This document shows, in pieces, positions 44,132-53,024 of a stretch of DNA of 64,000 nucleotides. The stretch comes from VYFG01 sp965221795 (GTDB taxonomy: Bacteria > Pseudomonadota > Gammaproteobacteria > Arenicellales > Poriferihabitantaceae): contig OZ244914.1 of NCBI GenBank assembly GCA_965221795.1, forward strand, positions 372,001 to 436,000, read 5' to 3'. The notes under the pieces were generated by a model. The model saw only the letters and a list, made by a program, of their open reading frames with translations. It did no database searches and was not told where the DNA came from. How positions within the stretch are numbered: position 1 is the first letter of the stretch; every line of letters begins with the position of its first letter. A program made the translations under genes and the position numbers.

Positions 44132-46696
44132 CTATTTCTGGCCCCCGTCGGCTTCCTGAACCAGGACAATGCGGTTTTTGTCATTGATTCGCTGGTACTC
44201 ATACGAACTGGTCAATTCCTTGACGAAAAAGATCCCCAGTCCACCAATAGGACGATCTTCAATATCCGCTTCCAGGTCTGGTATGGGTGCCTGCTCAAAT
44301 GGGTTAAATGGCAATCCGCCATCTTCGATAGTGGTGATCAAACGATTCTTTTCGGCATTCAATGTAATGCGAATTTCATCGTACCCATCCGACAATTGAC
44401 CATAACTGACGGAATTGGTAATCAATTCATCCAGCATCAGATTGATATTGCCCGCCCATTCCTTGGGCCAGCTTTGCTGTTCTGCATATTGTGAGATTTG
44501 GCCTGCAATGCGAGGAATTTCGGACAGGTCATTACGCAATACAAGCTCTAAATCCGGCCCTTCCACGCCCCAACCCCTGCCCTTCCCTGACTTACTGTAG
44601 TAATGCAGAATCACACACGTAATATCATCAAACTGAGGCGCGTCTCCGACGAAATCTTCCACTTTTCGGATCAATGCACTGACATCTTCGCTGGGAGACT
44701 GCCCAAATTCCAGTGCTGCAATCGATTCCAGGGTTCGGTCATCACCGAAGGCTTCTCCGTCTGCATTGAACGCCTCCGGAATGCCATCTGTCATCATCAC
44801 AACGCGAGACCCATCTTCAAGGTCAACCGTTTTTTCACTGTATTCCAGATTTTCAATCAGGGCAAGAATCGCACCCTGCGTTTGTTCCAGTACCCGTGCA
44901 CCTTTGCTGTCGGAGACGATCGGCGGGTTATGCCCCCCAGTCGAATAAGTCAAAGTCCCTTTCTCTTCATCCAGAATCCCATAAAACATGGTGATGAACA
45001 ACTGTTCATCATTGTTTTGCTCAAGGAATTCATTCATGTAGGACAGCACGGCAGCCGGGGATTCAATGTGAAATACGGTACTGCGCAGCAAAGTGCGCGC
45101 CATGACCATAAACAGGGCTGCCGGCACTCCCTTCCCGGACACATCGGCTACGGCGACACCGATCCGTGTTCTATCCAGCCGGAACAGGTCAAAAAAATCG
45201 CCACCCACTTCCTTAGCCGGAGTCATGTAACCCGCTGCCGGAAACAGTCCCGACAGGGATAGATTGCTGGGAATCAGGGAATACTGGACACGGGTCGCAA
45301 TATCCAGTTCTTTCTGAATGGAAGCCAGGGCTTGTTTGGTGCGAATCGAATCCCGAAGTTTTCCGTGTTGGTCCTGAATACGATTGGACATATGCTGGAA
45401 GGCAATCGCCATCGGTGCCAAACTGTCCATTTCATGAATTTCATTGTCGGCAGAGCCAACTTCAGCGGTCGTTTTTGTTCTTGCCTGCCCGTATGTCTGG
45501 GTAGGCGACTCCTGGACGATGTCTTTCAGTCTTTGCAACTCCTGTAGCACCCGTTCGCGCTCTTCTCCATCCAACATCTCGGACAAGACCGACATTTCCC
45601 GAATAATAAAGCGTTTCTGCCTTGCGGCCTGGCGTTCACGGGAGCGTCTGAATCGATTCAGGGAGATGAGATCCGCGCGAAATCGATTAATCGCATTCGA
45701 AATTTGCCCGACTTCGTTATTCGAATCGGCTTCTTCCACCTGTACCTGGAGATCTCCTTTCGACAAAGCATTCAGCACCCCGACACTTTGAGCCAAGGGC
45801 GAGAAAGAGCGCGACATATAGTAATACAAGCAGAACACCAGGAAGATGACCAGGAATGCAACCACTACGGCATAGTATTGGCTAATCACGATCTGACGGG
45901 TCGTCAGTTCCGTTACATCCTTGATCATGAGGGTACGCCCCACCAACCCTGAGAGTTCGGCAACCTGGGGCAAGACAGTGATCGAGTAAAACTTGTCCTC
46001 CATATGAATCGTTTGGACAGCATCCAACTTCCGCAAGTCCACCGACTTTTGCAGACTGCCCCATAAGGTTCCTTCAGTGGATGCGATCAGTCGGCCGCGC
46101 CAGTTCACCAGGACCACGGTCGAATTCGCCAACCGCTCCATTTCCTGGATTGCGCTTAGAATATCAATCGAGAAGATGGCCATTGCGATGGGTGTTCCCG
46201 TGCGGTCAAGCAATGGAAACCCGTAGACCAGTCCGGTATTCCTTTCCGCATCCGTCCCGATACCCTTGGCCACCTGGTTATTCGCAATGTGGTTTTGGGC
46301 AATATTCGGAGAAATGATCGGGCTTTGGAATACTGAAGGCAGAGAAGAATAGGCCAGCGAGCCATCTTCATACACTAAATCCAGGCGCTCCAGTACATTC
46401 TGTGACTGTAATTGCGAAAAGCTTTCAGTGGCCAGTTGCTGGATGCCAACCGAATCACGATTCGCTATGGCATCAATCAATAACTCATTCTCGGAAATCC
46501 TGGTATACCCCGCTTCCATTCGCCGAATGATCTCATCCATGATCTTATTCCAGAGATTGGTCTGGTCGCTGACCGAACTACGCGAATACTGATCCTTGAT
46601 CAGCGCTTCCCGCTGGAGTCCAACCGTTACGATGCTTACCGAAACCACTCCGATCGTCAGCATCATGAGAAGGCTGATTCTGGTGCGAAGTAACAT
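44132..46696 (-). CDS. Membrane sensor SpoIIE/RsbU-type phosphatase with HATPase domain
   Basis: An 854-residue protein. Two membrane helices (about 8-28 and 278-298, AVVVAFLVIFLVFCLYYYMS) flank a periplasmic cache-like sensor; a HAMP segment follows, then a coiled coil (RERVLQELQRLKDIVQES), a PP2C-type phosphatase domain (IATRVQYSLIPSNLSLSGLF, KEVGGDFFDLFRL, VAVADVSGKGVPAALFM, DGIPEAFNADGEAFGDDRTL, QFDDITCVIL) and a C-terminal RsbW-like HATPase (NLMLDELITNSVSYGQ, GGLGIFFVKELTS). Phosphatase and kinase-like switch in one chain suggest control of an anti-sigma antagonist such as the STAS protein at 25761. It lies 25 bp after the binding-protein gene. Confidence 0.9.
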   Translation of the reverse strand: MLLRTRISLLMMLTIGVVSVSIVTVGLQREALIKDQYSRSSVSDQTNLWNKIMDEIIRRMEAGYTRISENELLIDAIANRDSVGIQQLATESFSQLQSQNVLERLDLVYEDGSLAYSSLPSVFQSPIISPNIAQNHIANNQVAKGIGTDAERNTGLVYGFPLLDRTGTPIAMAIFSIDILSAIQEMERLANSTVVLVNWRGRLIASTEGTLWGSLQKSVDLRKLDAVQTIHMEDKFYSITVLPQVAELSGLVGRTLMIKDVTELTTRQIVISQYYAVVVAFLVIFLVFCLYYYMSRSFSPLAQSVGVLNALSKGDLQVQVEEADSNNEVGQISNAINRFRADLISLNRFRRSRERQAARQKRFIIREMSVLSEMLDGEERERVLQELQRLKDIVQESPTQTYGQARTKTTAEVGSADNEIHEMDSLAPMAIAFQHMSNRIQDQHGKLRDSIRTKQALASIQKELDIATRVQYSLIPSNLSLSGLFPAAGYMTPAKEVGGDFFDLFRLDRTRIGVAVADVSGKGVPAALFMVMARTLLRSTVFHIESPAAVLSYMNEFLEQNNDEQLFITMFYGILDEEKGTLTYSTGGHNPPIVSDSKGARVLEQTQGAILALIENLEYSEKTVDLEDGSRVVMMTDGIPEAFNADGEAFGDDRTLESIAALEFGQSPSEDVSALIRKVEDFVGDAPQFDDITCVILHYYSKSGKGRGWGVEGPDLELVLRNDLSEIPRIAGQISQYAEQQSWPKEWAGNINLMLDELITNSVSYGQLSDGYDEIRITLNAEKNRLITTIEDGGLPFNPFEQAPIPDLEADIEDRPIGGLGIFFVKELTSSYEYQRINDKNRIVLVQEADGGQK

Positions 46697-46721
46697 AGTT
46701 CAACCTATCATTCTGAGCGCT

Positions 46722-47771
46722 TCAAGGAGTGGTAAAGCCGCTATCATTGAAACTGGCAATCGGAATGATGTCCATGGGAGGGAAAATTTCCAGTGCTTTC
46801 GCCACATCAATGTTGACCCATAACTTGAAACGACTCAGAAAAGCCACCGGCAGATCCTTGGGCTCAACCCCTTCTACCAGAATTCTCTCCGCTTGCAACC
46901 CTGCCAGTTTGCCGAGCGTGTAGTAATCGGAGACCAAGCCGAAGAGGCCATGCGCATTCTTCAGCGGACTCTGTGTAGAAACAAATGTCGCCAGCCCTTG
47001 TTCAATCGCCGTGCTCGTAAACATTTTGCCGTGCCGCGTCAAGAAGGAGTCCGGGCCCATATACAGCACATCAACCTGCTCGTTCTTCGCTTTTCGGATC
47101 AAGTCCGGCAAAGCCTCCGGGTCGGGCTTGCCATTTTCCAGATGTGGAATTGGCAAGGGCAGGAATTCGATTTCGGCTTCGCCTACTGCCTTTTCGAGCA
47201 ATTCGACATTCAATCGTGAATTGCTCGACGTATCATCATAAATCACCGCAAGCTTTTGAAAAGGGTAATACGCTGTGATCGCATTCAATTGGGTATCCAT
47301 CGGGGCCAGAAAAGAAACCCCGGAAACCTGTCTTCCCGTGCTTTCAAAGCTCTCGATAATTCCAGCTGCCTGCGGATATGCCACCATGACGAAGATTGCC
47401 GGAATATCTTGCACAAACTTTTCCGGCGTATCCGTACCAATACTGCCCACCGTACTCAATGTCGAACCGGTGCCCCAGGTATACACGAGATCGGGTTTCA
47501 CACGTTGAATCTCCGCAACAATGGGAGGGGCATTACTACGATCCAGCTCCAAGCTTCGGATGGTGAATTCATAGGGAATCCCGCGCTGGTTAAGATAATC
47601 CCGGAAACCTTCTTCGACTTCCGTTTCACCCCGCCAAACGACTCCAAAAATACGGTAGGGTTGAGCCTCATCCCGCAGAGCAGTATCTTGCCCCCAGGTC
47701 GCATAGGGACCCCATAAAAGAAGCGCAAGAAGGGTTACAAAAGAGAGAAAGGTGGTCGGCTTGCCGTTCAT
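46722..47771 (-). CDS. ABC-type periplasmic substrate-binding protein
   Basis: A 349-residue exported protein with a signal peptide (TFLSFVTLLALLLWGPYATWG). The rest is a type I periplasmic binding fold of the ABC-sub_bind group (DLVYTWGTGSTLSTVGSIGT, SGVSFLAPMDTQLNAITAYY, QVDVLYMGPDSFLTRHGKM). No ATPase or permease gene accompanies it; its neighbours are a sensor-MFS fusion and a sensor phosphatase, so it may deliver a ligand to the sensors rather than to an importer. Start and stop lie 9 and 25 bp from the adjacent genes. Confidence 0.85.
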   Translation of the reverse strand: MNGKPTTFLSFVTLLALLLWGPYATWGQDTALRDEAQPYRIFGVVWRGETEVEEGFRDYLNQRGIPYEFTIRSLELDRSNAPPIVAEIQRVKPDLVYTWGTGSTLSTVGSIGTDTPEKFVQDIPAIFVMVAYPQAAGIIESFESTGRQVSGVSFLAPMDTQLNAITAYYPFQKLAVIYDDTSSNSRLNVELLEKAVGEAEIEFLPLPIPHLENGKPDPEALPDLIRKAKNEQVDVLYMGPDSFLTRHGKMFTSTAIEQGLATFVSTQSPLKNAHGLFGLVSDYYTLGKLAGLQAERILVEGVEPKDLPVAFLSRFKLWVNIDVAKALEIFPPMDIIPIASFNDSGFTTP

Positions 47772-47780
47772 ATTCGCACC

Positions 47781-49925
47781 TTACATTTCTTGCTGTTCAT
47801 ACGTCTTCATGGCCAGAAACGATATCAGCATCGACACGAGCACCATGATGCCGAGGGACATAATCGCACTGATATAGGACATCTTCTGCACCAGGATGGC
47901 GGCCAGAACCGGGCCGATAATCAAACCCAGCCGATCCGTAAACCGATACACACTGAGGGAGACTGGCATTTCAATGGTACCCCGACATTTGTAGGCGATT
48001 TCTTGCATGATCGCAAACTGTGGCGACATGATCAGACAATGCCCAGCCCCCAGGACAAAGATCGCCACCAACACCGCTTGCGATTCGCTCATCAAATAGC
48101 TGCCCGCCGGCATCCAAACCAGACCCAATCCACTCAACATCATTCCCAACAGGAGCACAGTCGAATATTTTCTGGTGTAATCGGCGACTCGGGAAGTGAG
48201 AATTGTCCCAGCCAAAATCAAGGCTCCATACAGCATCATGACTTGTCCGATCTCGGCTTGGGTATGTCCGAGTTCGTTCATATAGAGCGGTATCAGAAAA
48301 AACAGGAACGCCGACACGGTGGCTTTTGTCGGCACCGCCGTGAACACAATCCCGATAAAGCGCATATTGCTCAACAGGGTTTTCCACGTCACCGCATTGA
48401 AGGTTCCAGACATTCTGGGTTTTTCCTGCTCCACCGAGGAGAGCTCCCGGGGTTCTTTCAGCAGAAAATAAGCCGCAGAGGCAGAAAGCACCGCCAGCCC
48501 GGCAGAAATGAGAAAAGTCAACTGTGGACCGAAATAATCTGCGAACATCCCCCCCATAGATGGTCCACAGACAAAACCGGCAAATACTGCACCAACGAAA
48601 GCAGAAGCACTGCGAGCACGATCCGGTCCTTTGGAATACAGGGCCACCCAGGTTTCACTGGCATTGAAGATCAGACCGTAACCGACGCCGTTCAAACAGC
48701 GCCACAAAACCAGTTCAATGTAGCTTCCAGAAAAAAAAGTGCCGCAATAGCCGACGAATGCACAAGCGATGCCAATCAAAAACAATCGGGAACAACCCAG
48801 CCGATACGTGAGTCCGCCCGCAAACAGGGTCGCTACAAACGTAGCGACCATAAACAGCGTGATGGGCAAGCCCAGCATCATTTCATAGGACAGCGGCGGG
48901 TCGATCGAGACAAAACCACTGACAAAAAGCGGGAAAAAGGGTCGCGTGAGTTCCTCTGAAAAAATGAAGAGGAAAAGCGGCAACCGAATCAAGGCTGCAG
49001 TCTTTTCAATTTGACCCAGCTCATCCGAAAAGCGGAACCGTTGATCGACGGCCACTTTCAACCCCGCAATTTTTTTACTGATCGAATGATCAATCTGTGC
49101 GTCCCGGAGTTCTCGCAGTTCAAACTGAAAATCCTGGTACTTCTGCTCCAAGTGGTACAACAGGCGGTTGAGACTGGGGACCATCGAACCGATTCCACTC
49201 CTGGCATTCAGCAGTACCCGATTCGTGAATCGTCCCTTGGCACCCGCTTCCAGGACTTTTTGCACATGCTCCGTAGGGGCCAACATCCGTATGCTCATAA
49301 ACATGGTCAGTAATTCCAGTGTGATGACCATCGAAACCAGAATCACTGCGATGACTTCATACAATATGGAGGCCAGCTGTTTTCTCAACACATCCCCGCT
49401 GACTCCCACATGCAGGGTAGCGATCAACTCCCCGTCAGAAAAAAGTGGAAAGATGTTGTCACTGAACTCCTCAAGCTGCCGGGACTGATGAGATATGGCA
49501 GATTCCGTGGAGTCATAGGAGTCTTCCAGCACCTGGTCAGCCAGTTCATTCGGGAGGTTCCGCTCATACAACAGCCGCGGAGAGGTGTCTGCCAGTGCCA
49601 AAAACTGTATATCCTCATTAGAGTCCAGGATGCCCGCAAAGTACTCCTCTACGCCAACCAACTGCTCCAACGGGATTCCAAGTCCATTGATCGCTTCGGA
49701 AAATTCCGTTGTCAGTGCCCGACCGACCGCAATGGCTTTCTGGCTGAGTTCCGGTTTCAGGTCCTCTTCAAATCCTTTGAATCCAATCGATAAGATGATG
49801 ACCTGACCGACCAGCACCATCATTCCTCCCAAAATCAGGAGTCGGTAGAATACCGCCCGATACATTGCGGTATCCTGCGGCAATGTCGGTACGCCGGCAG
49901 TCCGACGCTTGCGAATGGCTTTCAT
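47781..49925 (-). CDS. Sensor-HAMP-MFS transporter fusion
   Basis: A 714-residue membrane protein with two parts. Residues 1-300 look like the front of a signalling receptor: a membrane helix (FYRLLILGGMMVLVGQVIIL), a periplasmic cache-like domain, a second helix (VIAVILVSMVITLELLTMFM) and a HAMP-like linker with a coiled coil. From about residue 318 on it is a 12-helix major facilitator transporter (LFAGGLTYRLGCSRLFLIG, WRCLNGVGYGLIFNASETWV, VFAGFVCGPSMGGMFADYFG). The reading frame is continuous and the start follows the upstream sensor by 6 bp. The arrangement implies ligand-gated transport or a transporter-coupled sensor, which is inference. Confidence 0.85.
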   Translation of the reverse strand: MKAIRKRRTAGVPTLPQDTAMYRAVFYRLLILGGMMVLVGQVIILSIGFKGFEEDLKPELSQKAIAVGRALTTEFSEAINGLGIPLEQLVGVEEYFAGILDSNEDIQFLALADTSPRLLYERNLPNELADQVLEDSYDSTESAISHQSRQLEEFSDNIFPLFSDGELIATLHVGVSGDVLRKQLASILYEVIAVILVSMVITLELLTMFMSIRMLAPTEHVQKVLEAGAKGRFTNRVLLNARSGIGSMVPSLNRLLYHLEQKYQDFQFELRELRDAQIDHSISKKIAGLKVAVDQRFRFSDELGQIEKTAALIRLPLFLFIFSEELTRPFFPLFVSGFVSIDPPLSYEMMLGLPITLFMVATFVATLFAGGLTYRLGCSRLFLIGIACAFVGYCGTFFSGSYIELVLWRCLNGVGYGLIFNASETWVALYSKGPDRARSASAFVGAVFAGFVCGPSMGGMFADYFGPQLTFLISAGLAVLSASAAYFLLKEPRELSSVEQEKPRMSGTFNAVTWKTLLSNMRFIGIVFTAVPTKATVSAFLFFLIPLYMNELGHTQAEIGQVMMLYGALILAGTILTSRVADYTRKYSTVLLLGMMLSGLGLVWMPAGSYLMSESQAVLVAIFVLGAGHCLIMSPQFAIMQEIAYKCRGTIEMPVSLSVYRFTDRLGLIIGPVLAAILVQKMSYISAIMSLGIMVLVSMLISFLAMKTYEQQEM

Positions 49926-49931
49926 AGTCGC

Positions 49932-50711
49932 TTACTTCTCGTCAAATTCCTTGGCTTTGGCGATCGTGTTATCCATATCTTTATAGGTAGCCAGCACACT
50001 GGACACAAACCGGCCAAAAGTCGGCAGCCTTGAATCCACTTGGTGAAAAAAGGAGCTTTCTTTCTCTTCCTCGTTGGCGAGTGAGTTCATGGTTTCCGCC
50101 ATCAGTCTCAGATCACGGCCCGTCCTGTGGAGCAACAGCATGGCACCGATCAACCCGACCAACAGGGTGATTCCCGCAGCTATCGAATTCACTGTTAACT
50201 GGCGAAGGGCTTGGGAATACACCATCTGATCCAGATAGTCCCGGGAATACCGAAGAACCAGCGACCCAACATTCTGGCCCAGATTATTGTTAATCACCGT
50301 CCCTACCACTCCCGCATCGACCTCTTGCGTGGACCATGATGAACTGTCCGAATGCAGCCGCGATAGACTGAGCCATTCGTCCGGGATGATATCGCCGACG
50401 GAACTGGCATCGGAACTGTGAAGGACAACTCCCCGTTCGTCGAATACCTCAATCGTCAGGATCCGCTGGTCGTCGAGTGTGTATTGTTCCAGGACTTCGG
50501 CAATTTCCAGATTCTCCAGGGGCAATCCCAAATCCATCTGACTTTGTACATTATCCCGGACTTCACTGGTCACAAATTCAAAGCGGGAATCGAGCAGATT
50601 GGAAAATGTCTGCCCGAAGTTGTAAAGACTCAACGCACTGGACACAATAATGCCAATGATCAGAATCGGAACCAGGATCAATGCAATCCGGAATGCAAAC
50701 CCAAAGATCAT
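49932..50711 (-). CDS. Stand-alone membrane sensor without output domain
   Basis: A 259-residue protein with an N-terminal membrane helix (IALILVPILIIGIIVSSALS), a periplasmic sensor of about 120 residues (LTIEVFDERGVVLHSSDA) and a second helix (AAGITLLVGLIGAMLLLHRT) followed by a short, degenerate HAMP-like cytoplasmic part ending at KAKEFDEK. No kinase, cyclase or transporter domain follows. It is the first gene of the operon-like group and probably works with the MFS fusion or the phosphatase that share similar sensor regions. Function not established. Confidence 0.75.
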   Translation of the reverse strand: MIFGFAFRIALILVPILIIGIIVSSALSLYNFGQTFSNLLDSRFEFVTSEVRDNVQSQMDLGLPLENLEIAEVLEQYTLDDQRILTIEVFDERGVVLHSSDASSVGDIIPDEWLSLSRLHSDSSSWSTQEVDAGVVGTVINNNLGQNVGSLVLRYSRDYLDQMVYSQALRQLTVNSIAAGITLLVGLIGAMLLLHRTGRDLRLMAETMNSLANEEEKESSFFHQVDSRLPTFGRFVSSVLATYKDMDNTIAKAKEFDEK

Positions 50712-51017
50712 GCGATACTTATCCCATCAGGAGCGGTTTTGTTAACAGGAACCACGATATGATCACGTCACTTGATTCATGTCGCATCTTATCTTTTGCG
50801 AATGATGGACGACAGAAAACCCCGCAACCAATACATATTGCAAGAAACCCTACCTGCCGGAACCGGACTTTACCAATTTCCGACGCAGTGTTCCACCAAT
50901 TCGCTGCTATGATATCCCATTCAGCACCGATATTTTCATGAAACGGCATGGTGACGGTCGAAATCTTCCGGATCCGGGAAATCGGTTCTGGCTTCAGTTT
51001 CATGAATCTGTTTGTCT

Positions 51018-51461
51018 ATGCCCCTGCCCGAAAAGTTACTCCGAGCTTACCTGAACACCAACTATCGTGTGTACGATGGCGATCACGTCGAAATCCTGCG
51101 AATCGGAGAGCCCAGTGAGCATGTGAGACGTACCATGATACACCATGCGGCCACTTCGGCCTGCCTGATCACGGCATGGAATCCTCTCAGCCAGCGTTAT
51201 GATGAATCCGAAAACATGCGTCGGAATCACCTGCTGGCAACTGAGTTACGCACCAGCAAGCTGACTTTTCTGCGGGCAGCAGGCGGGAACCTGGACGACA
51301 GTTGGCCCGTGGAGGAGAGTTTTTTGGTATTGGGGCCCAGGGTCCAGGAGGTATTGGCATGGTGCCGAACTTTTCAGCAGCATGCTGCCGTCTGGGTCCC
51401 GTGCAACGGAGTCCCCGTTCTGTTGCTTCAGGACGGTACGTTTCTGGAAGCATTTCCCTGA
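51018..51461 (+). CDS. DUF3293 protein
   Basis: About 147 residues from the ATG at 51018 (MPLPEKLLRAYLNTNYRVYD). The family pattern is clear: ACLITAWNPLSQRYDESENM, RRNHLLATELR, and the tail VWVPCNGVPVLLL. DUF3293 proteins are small soluble proteobacterial proteins of unknown function. The gene is divergent from the sensor operon, with a 300-bp gap holding no recognised gene. Confidence 0.85.
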   Translation: MPLPEKLLRAYLNTNYRVYDGDHVEILRIGEPSEHVRRTMIHHAATSACLITAWNPLSQRYDESENMRRNHLLATELRTSKLTFLRAAGGNLDDSWPVEESFLVLGPRVQEVLAWCRTFQQHAAVWVPCNGVPVLLLQDGTFLEAFP

Positions 51462-51535
51462 AACATGCCTGCTAATTCATGGCTGGATGCACCCGGTGTC
51501 CCGGGGTCAGCCTCTCAGATACGCTTTGATCTGAT

Positions 51536-51835
51536 TTGAGCGGTTGGCTACAGTTGTCAAGATGGGCCACCAAATCCCCCGGCACCGTCTCATTGAGGTC
51601 ATGTTTCCAAGGCATGTTACTACCACGCAGTGCATCGACGGCCAGTGCGAAGACGACGAACCCGAGGGACAGGACATGCGGCTGGTCGAAGCGCAAGAAA
51701 ATCCTGCGGAAGTCCTGGAAGCGCCGGTACCGTGTCCAGTCATACTCCCCGGGAGCGATGTTGCGGCCCTTGAGCAGCACCCCGGGCGTGAAGCCGAGAC
51801 GGGCTGCCCATTCTCGGAGGATATTGTCTTAATAC
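51536..51835 (-). mobile_element. IS5-like transposase C-terminal remnant
   Basis: The minus strand reads LLKGRNIAPGEYDWTRYRRF followed by QDFRRIFLRFDQPHVLSLGF. It is the C-terminal part of an IS5-family (IS427-like) transposase, usually YD-x5-RN-x-IER-x-F-x-R-x-K-x-FR-R. The block with the RN-x-IER residues has been deleted. No start, terminal repeats or target duplication are visible. A better preserved relative is at 52640-53018. Confidence 0.65.
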
Positions 51836-51988
51836 ATCGGATTCTGGAGCTTCCGCCCCTTCGGGGCGTCGTGCGCATGGCTGGGGGAGAGCCAGTCCGA
51901 ACTGGCCTATTCACAGGCAGACAAAACCTGATATCACCCCATTCTGTGCTACAATGTGGCTCACTACAGAGATAACGAGAATGTCGAC

Positions 51989-52246
51989 ATGAATACTGTG
52001 GTTCGAGCCCGAATTGATGAGAAAACCAGGAACGAGGCGGCAGCCGTGCTCGATGCGATCGGCCTTACCGTGTCCGATGCCTTTCGGCTAATGATGGTTC
52101 GCATTGCCGCGGAGAAACGCCTACCTTTTGAACCCTTGGTACCGAATGCACAAACCATTGCAGCTATGGAGGCTGCACGACGAGGTGAACTGACCGAGAT
52201 TGGCAATGTCAATGACCTGATAGCCGATCTTAATGCGGACAATTAG
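51989..52246 (+). CDS. relB: RelB/DinJ family antitoxin
   Basis: About 85 residues from the ATG at 51989 (MNTVVRARIDEKTRNEAAAV). It has the ribbon-helix-helix start and LDAIGLTVSDAFRLMMVRIA typical of DinJ/RelB antitoxins, and a C-terminal tail that would wrap the toxin (TEIGNVNDLIADLNADN). The toxin gene overlaps its end by 14 bp, as in dinJ-yafQ, but is frameshifted. An earlier in-frame start at 51956 gives an unlikely N-terminus. Confidence 0.88.
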   Translation: MNTVVRARIDEKTRNEAAAVLDAIGLTVSDAFRLMMVRIAAEKRLPFEPLVPNAQTIAAMEAARRGELTEIGNVNDLIADLNADN

Positions 52247-52515
52247 ACGGACCAAAGCTTTTCGGCGGGATTTCCAGCGCGAAAGGAAGGGGGCGGTTCG
52301 CCAAGCATCTTGATTCGGATCTTGCCCATGTGGTGGCCGACTTGGCAGCGGACCGGCAAATTGCTCAACGTCATCGGGACCATGCGCTTGTCGGTCAGTG
52401 GGCCGATCATCGTGACTGCCATCTTCGGCCGGATCTCATCTTGATATACCGCAAGCCCGATCACGATCACCTTGATCTCGTGCGCCTCGGATCTCACAGC
52501 GAGCTCGGCCTTTGA
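52233..52515 (+). pseudogene. yafQ: YafQ family toxin, frameshifted at a G run
   Basis: The start MRTIRRTKAFRRDFQRERKG is in one frame; the rest, RFAKHLDSDLAHVVADLAAD, then HRDHALVGQWADHRDCHL, RPDLILIYRKPDHDHLDLVR and LGSHSELGL, is in the next. The shift falls in GGGGG at 52289-52293, where four G would restore the frame. All YafQ landmarks of this mRNA interferase, including the final histidine in GSHSELGL, are present after correction. It is either a recent pseudogene or a sequencing/slippage error. Confidence 0.85.
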
Positions 52516-52639
52516 AAAACAAATCAGGGACTGACAAGACAGATCACCATGACCGACGCCCACAGAAAAAGGTGACCCGAAGGCTACTCGTTGCATACCG
52601 ATGTTTAGTGGGCGATATTGCAGGTGGCGGACAATTCGT

Positions 52640-53018
52640 GGTCTCTTCGGGATTATAGAAGACAGTGCAAACCAATAGATATTCCAGTACGACACCAAGC
52701 ACGTTAACATTATGTAGTGCATTGGTGATCCGCGCGACGACGAACCCGAGGGATGGGGCATCCCGCTGCTCGAAGTGCGAGAAGATACTGCGAAAGCCCT
52801 GAAGCCGCCGGAACAGCCGTTCGACCTCGTTGCGCTGTCGATACATTTGCCGGTCGTATTCCCAGGGAGCGATGTGATGGCTCTTGGGGGGGGGGGGGGG
52901 GGGGGGGCACAGGCTGGGAACCGAGACGGGCCGCCCTTGGATTTCTTCGTCTTCCTCGGCGCGGTCCCTGATCCGGGCAGGTCTGGGCGTATTTGTTAAA
53001 GTGTCCCGAATGAAGCAC
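52640..53018 (-). mobile_element. IS5-like transposase C-terminal remnant with G22 tract
   Basis: The minus strand encodes SHHIAPWEYDRQMYRQRNEV followed by ERLFRRLQGFRSIFSHFEQR and DAPSLGFVVARITNAL, a recognisable IS5/IS427 C-terminus with the YR-x-RN-x-VER-x-F-x-R motif. Just before it a 22-G run (52886-52907) replaces the short basic linker usually found there. No intact transposase frame or ends remain. Confidence 0.65.
52886..52907. repeat. Homopolymer G22 inside transposase remnant
   Basis: Twenty-two consecutive G bases on the plus strand, the longest homopolymer in the window. It reads as polyproline in the transposase frame on the minus strand. Confidence 0.95.
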
Positions 53019-53024
53019 AAGAAG

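Noticed and set aside
50719..51003. Minus-strand ORF of 94 codons between the sensor gene and DUF3293
   Set aside because: No homology, no good start context, and it covers the expected promoter region of two divergent genes.
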